A stretch of DNA of 64,000 nucleotides. It comes from Carideicomes alvinocaridis (GTDB lineage: Bacteria > Pseudomonadota > Alphaproteobacteria > Rhodobacterales > Rhodobacteraceae). The notes beneath the pieces are model-generated. The model ran no database searches and had not been told where the DNA came from. It worked only from the letters and a program-made list of their open reading frames with translations. The position numbers and the translations under genes were made by a program. The stretch covers positions 1 through 64,000 of the forward strand of contig SRJI02000005.1 of assembly GCA_005473895.2 (NCBI GenBank), in the 5' to 3' direction. Of the stretch, positions 62,898-64,000 are shown piece by piece; positions within the stretch are counted from its first letter, which is position 1, and the number at the start of each line of letters is the position of its first letter.

Positions 62898-63563
62898 TCA
62901 GAAATCGAGGTCGGCATAATGCCGCGGCGGCGGAAAGCCGGGGATCTGGTCCGACAGGATGTTGCGGAAGGCCGGGCGCGACTTGATCGTGGCGTACCAG
63001 TCCTTGACCACCTGGCTCCGGTTCCAGTCCACGTCCGAGATGTAGTCGAGCGACGAGAGATGCGCCGCCGCGGCGAAATCCGCCAGCGTCATCACGTCGC
63101 CTGCCAGCCAGCGCCGGTGGTCCAGCAGCCAGGTCATGTAATCGAGGTGATACTTGATCGCCTTGGCCCCGGCCTTGACGTTGCCGCTATCGGGAAAGCC
63201 GCGGCCCATGACCTTCTTGTTCACCCGCTCGTAGAGCAGTTTCGACGTCACCTCGTGGTGGAACTTGTCGTCGAACCAGGCCACCAGCCGCCGCACTTCG
63301 TATCGGGAATCGCGGTCGGCGGGCATCAGCGAGGGCTCGGGATAGGCTTCCTCGATATATTCGCAGATCGCCGCGCTCTCGGCCATGGTCTTGCCGTCGA
63401 GCTTGAGCACCGGGACCTTGCCGGCGGGGTTGCGGCGCAGGAAATCGGCCTCCTGCTCCCAGTAGCGTTCCTCCACCAGCTCGCATTCGATCCGCTTCTC
63501 CGCGAGGCTCAGCCGCACCTTGCGGCAGAAGGGAGAAAGCGGAACGTGATAGAGACGCGCCAT
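62898..63563 (-). CDS. Glutathione S-transferase family protein
   Basis: The 221-residue protein has an N-terminal thioredoxin-like domain (ARLYHVPLSPFCRKVRLSLAEKRIECELVEERYWEQ, with C13 in place of the usual Ser or Tyr, then GKVPVLKLDGKTMAESAAICEYIEEAYP, the glutathione-binding TxAES region) and a C-terminal helical domain from about residue 90. It probably conjugates or reduces electrophiles with glutathione; gshB is encoded at 47946. No partner gene is adjacent. Confidence 0.92.
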   Translation of the reverse strand: MARLYHVPLSPFCRKVRLSLAEKRIECELVEERYWEQEADFLRRNPAGKVPVLKLDGKTMAESAAICEYIEEAYPEPSLMPADRDSRYEVRRLVAWFDDKFHHEVTSKLLYERVNKKVMGRGFPDSGNVKAGAKAIKYHLDYMTWLLDHRRWLAGDVMTLADFAAAAHLSSLDYISDVDWNRSQVVKDWYATIKSRPAFRNILSDQIPGFPPPRHYADLDF

Positions 63564-63623
63564 GCGGAAGGCTCCGGTGCTGGGTCAGGGACGCCCTTGC
63601 ATAGACCCTCGCGCGGGGCCTGT

Positions 63624-64000
63624 TCAATCCTCGAAACAGGCCGCCCTGCCGTCGGCGCGGATGGTCGCCGCCCCGTCCCGGATCGAGGCCGCGCGCCGCT
63701 GGACAAAGCCCGAGGGGTCGGCGGCCGAGCGGTCCTTGGGATCGGGCAGGATCGCCGCCAGCCGCGCCGCCTGGGTTCCGCTCAGATCTGCGGGGGACAC
63801 GCCGAAGTAGTGCCGCGCGGCGGCGTCCACGCCAAAGACGCCCTCGTCGAATTCCGCGACGTTCAGATAGACCTCGAGGATGCGGCGCTTGGACCAGATC
63901 GCCTCCACCCCCGGGGTCAGCACGGCCTCCAGCGCCTTGCGCAGCCAGGAGCGGTCCTGCCAGAGATAGACGTTCTTCACCACCTGCTGCGAGATCGTGG
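63624..64000 (-). CDS. mtgA: Monofunctional peptidoglycan transglycosylase, C-terminal part (cut by window edge)
   Basis: The visible 125 residues read QQVVKNVYLWQDRSWLRKALEAVLTPGVEAIWSKRRILEVYLNVAEFDEGVFGVDAAARHYFGVSPADLSGTQAARLAAILPDPKDRS, the second half of the GT51 glycosyltransferase domain, containing its TISQQ, RILEVYLNVAEF, GVFGVDAAARHYF and AARLAAILPDP motifs. The absence of a following transpeptidase domain identifies it as MtgA. The true start lies beyond the right edge. Confidence 0.93.
   Translation of the reverse strand, partial: TISQQVVKNVYLWQDRSWLRKALEAVLTPGVEAIWSKRRILEVYLNVAEFDEGVFGVDAAARHYFGVSPADLSGTQAARLAAILPDPKDRSAADPSGFVQRRAASIRDGAATIRADGRAACFED

Overview
The window is a GC-rich stretch (roughly two thirds G+C by eye) of an alphaproteobacterial chromosome. 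Gene content and order point to Rhodobacterales, probably a Roseobacter-group or Paracoccaceae species. Supporting signs are an smo/mtl-type polyol operon, a hemE/hemC divergent pair, solitary DUF2794 and GcrA-like small proteins, and short dispersed intergenic repeats of a kind I recall from that order. I saw no insertion sequence, prophage, CRISPR array or rRNA. One tRNA gene (tRNA-Leu, anticodon CAG) is present. Genes run off both edges: folC at the left and mtgA at the right.

Layout. 1-2.1 kb: the folC tail, a candidate small RNA unit, an EamA exporter and a thioredoxin-fold protein lacking its nucleophilic cysteine. 2.2-6.8 kb: paaK and paaI (phenylacetate activation and thioester rescue), an AraC-type regulator, a PaaX-type repressor and DUF2794. 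6.8-14.4 kb: a peptidase pair (NlpC/P60 and M17), a degenerate Hpt-like protein, beta-carbonic anhydrase, asd, an MFS transporter and an NDUFA9-like protein. 14.6 kb: tRNA-Leu. 15.0-23.5 kb: a complete polyol uptake and oxidation locus, made of a HAD phosphatase, a SorC-type regulator, a binding protein, two permeases, an ATPase, sorbitol dehydrogenase and mannitol dehydrogenase. An 11-bp-arm palindrome overlaps the likely -10 of its structural operon. 23.5-24.3 kb: an exported PRC-barrel protein with a stress-type promoter pattern and a strong terminator.

24.4-26.3 kb: an amidase/ectoine-synthase-like pair without ectA or ectB. 26.5-31.5 kb: uvrC, a pteridine-reductase-like SDR, a Ca2+/Na+ antiporter, a tiny membrane zinc-ribbon protein and an S49 peptidase, all on the minus strand and partly overlapping. 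31.5-35.2 kb: an ABC-2 exporter pair, a CoxG-like protein and a second EamA exporter. 35.2-41.4 kb: tamA-tamB. 41.7-43.9 kb: hemE and hemC. 43.9-50.2 kb: an FAD-linked dehydrogenase, a YifB/ComM ATPase, an esterase, gshB, yraN and rsmI. 50.3-55.8 kb: an LpoA-like lipoprotein, glnD and murJ. 55.9-64 kb: a LysR regulator, a GcrA-like small protein, an HU-like protein, AMP nucleosidase, a VOC protein, an orphan HyuA-type protein, queG, a GST and mtgA.

Most of the window is ordinary core chromosome. The points most worth a second look are the promoter-terminator unit at about 474-619, the amidase-EctC operon, the smo operator overlapping the -10, the UUCG hairpin with direct repeats after the binding-protein gene, the LysR leader hairpin that covers its own ribosome binding site, and the dispersed hairpin repeats. 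I found no clear new multi-gene system.
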